Shown here: positions 62,947-64,000 of the stretch, in pieces
Position numbering within the stretch: position 1 is the stretch's first letter
Layout: each line of letters opens with the position of its first letter
NCBI GenBank assembly: GCA_025765615.1
Contig: JAIVFJ010000078.1
Span: forward strand, 124,001-188,000
From: Zopfochytrium polystomum
Lineage: Eukaryota > Chytridiomycota > Chytridiomycetes > Chytridiales > Chytridiaceae
Reading direction: 5' to 3'
Length of the DNA: 64,000 bases
The notes under the pieces: model-generated
The model's input: the letters and a program-made list of their open reading frames with translations, nothing else
The model's database searches: none
Told to the model about the DNA's origin: nothing
Translations under genes and position numbers: made by a program

Positions 62947-64000
62947 GGTTGCCGACGCAAATGCGCGGGGTGACCAAGCAGCAGCACTTGCGTCATCTCT
63001 CCCGCGCGACAAGGATCAGATTGTTTCAATTGCCACAGTGCGCTGTTTCAACTTTGTTCATCCAAAACATGAACGAAAAGCATCGAAAAGCAGAAAATTT
63101 TGCTGGGTGGAAGTGACTTTTTTGGAGGAAAGCCAGAATGGGGGACAGAGGCCATTGGGGATGACAAGTGGCAGACAGTGTTGGAGACAGGCAACAATAA
63201 GGTTAGCCTCCGGCGGACCGGCAGCGGAGACCTGGTTGCACCGCTACCGGCTCCAAGGCGGACTTTTAAGCTGGCCCTTCAGAACGGTCCATAAACTACT
63301 TCTCTGGAACCGGTCCGTTCCGACTCCAGGCCGAGTTTCCTGAAGTTCTCCGTGCTAAATTCTCTACGTCCAGTTGCCAAACCAGCCTCCAGTAATATAA
63401 TGTGATGGCAGGTTTTGGATCCACTCCAACGGAGCGGGAAATTCCGGAGAATACCAGAGCCCACCGCCACCGCCCTTCTAATGGGATCTTCACACCGCAG
63501 CCGTCGGAGCCAGTCTCCGCCAAAACATAGTCCCGGAGTCTCCGGTATGCAACTAAGGACAAATCTCATTAAGTAGACATAAGTATGCAAATCGAGTGGA
63601 CATCATAAATGTTCTATTGTTGTTAGGCGGAACTGACTGGTTGGTTGGCAGCAAGAGGTGCAAGACAGACCTGAACCTATTGTGACTCTCAGATATTTTT
63701 CTCACAATGGCCATGGGAGAGCCTCATCATTATGTATCAATAATTCATAACAGAGTTTTTTCTCTTTCTCCAAGTTGGGGAGAAGGACCACCCACAAACA
63801 CACATCTCCACTTCATTCACTCCTTCCACTCACTCACTCAGAGTAGACTGTTTACATATGTAGGCTTATTCCAATGCTTGTGTGTAAAAGACAACGGTTG
63901 TTTTATGATTTTACAATCACTGAAACAAATGGCACCACACCATTAAACCAAATGCCAGTAAAACATTGATATCCGCATTTGGGTCAGAGACTTTTTTTTG
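62183..64000. other. 5' flank of CCCH gene 2, microsatellites and dispersed repeat
   Basis: CT/GA-rich blocks at 62340-62380, 62470-62540, 62700-62760 and 62918-62942. No gene recognised. 63690-63860 is an inverted copy of 36525-36680. Confidence 0.5.

Overview
The window is eukaryotic nuclear DNA and almost certainly fungal. Genes carry several short spliceosomal introns (about 50-60 nt, GT...AG, often with a CTAAC or CTAAT branch-like site). The proteome is typical of fungi: an SLC1-type acyltransferase, BolA2/Fra2, the complex I assembly factor CIA30, Tsr1, a fungal-size MTAP, REEP/Yop1, POLD4/Cdm1, dienelactone hydrolase and two tandem-CCCH (Zfs1/TTP-type) proteins. Long Asn, His and Gln runs and very abundant microsatellites are in keeping with an early-diverging lineage, but the sequence does not decide the phylum.

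Layout. (1) 1-2.9 kb: the 5' part of a minus-strand acyltransferase gene that runs off the left edge, then a four-exon BolA2 gene. (2) 3.0-9.6 kb: a decayed Ty1/copia copy (gag at 3.0 kb, YVDD reverse transcriptase at 8.2-8.9 kb) split by a Ty3/gypsy chromovirus derivative (element A, 3893-7029, CCTGG target duplication), followed by a Mutator/FAR1-like relic. (3) 9.7-14.2 kb: CIA30 and the first CCCH gene, both on minus. (4) 14.3-36.9 kb: a nest of transposons, containing a Tc1-like element with TA duplication and near-intact transposase, a scrambled copia (18.0-23.0 kb), a large copia (element C, 22993-31074), a solo LTR inside it (29080-30176, AATTC duplication), a third copia on minus (element E, 31075-34970) and an AP-endonuclease-type relic. 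(5) 37035-44172: a Tc1/mariner-type transposon with 156-bp inverted repeats and TA duplication. It holds a DD34E transposase gene and, convergent to it, a spliced cargo gene for a protein with a SAM-like C-terminus. A second chromovirus copy (element B, 39320-43271, GTTAG duplication, two apparently identical 353-bp LTRs) interrupts the transposase. (6) 44.4-62.2 kb: an ordinary gene block: Tsr1, MTAP, a large arrestin-like/coiled-coil/zinc protein, REEP/Yop1, POLD4, dienelactone hydrolase and the second CCCH gene. (7) 62.2-64 kb: microsatellites and a dispersed repeat.

Most notable points. The chromovirus copies lack reverse transcriptase and RNase H but keep gag, protease and a chromodomain, and in copy B the integrase core too. 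Their LTRs carry long, nearly perfect arrays of heat-shock elements just upstream of a TATA box, which suggests heat-controlled, non-autonomous retrotransposons that need enzymes in trans. The Tc1/mariner unit with a convergent SAM-like cargo gene is the best candidate for an undescribed system. Two copia copies share a GC-rich, block-conserved, non-coding segment between integrase and reverse transcriptase that looks like an intron or a structured RNA.
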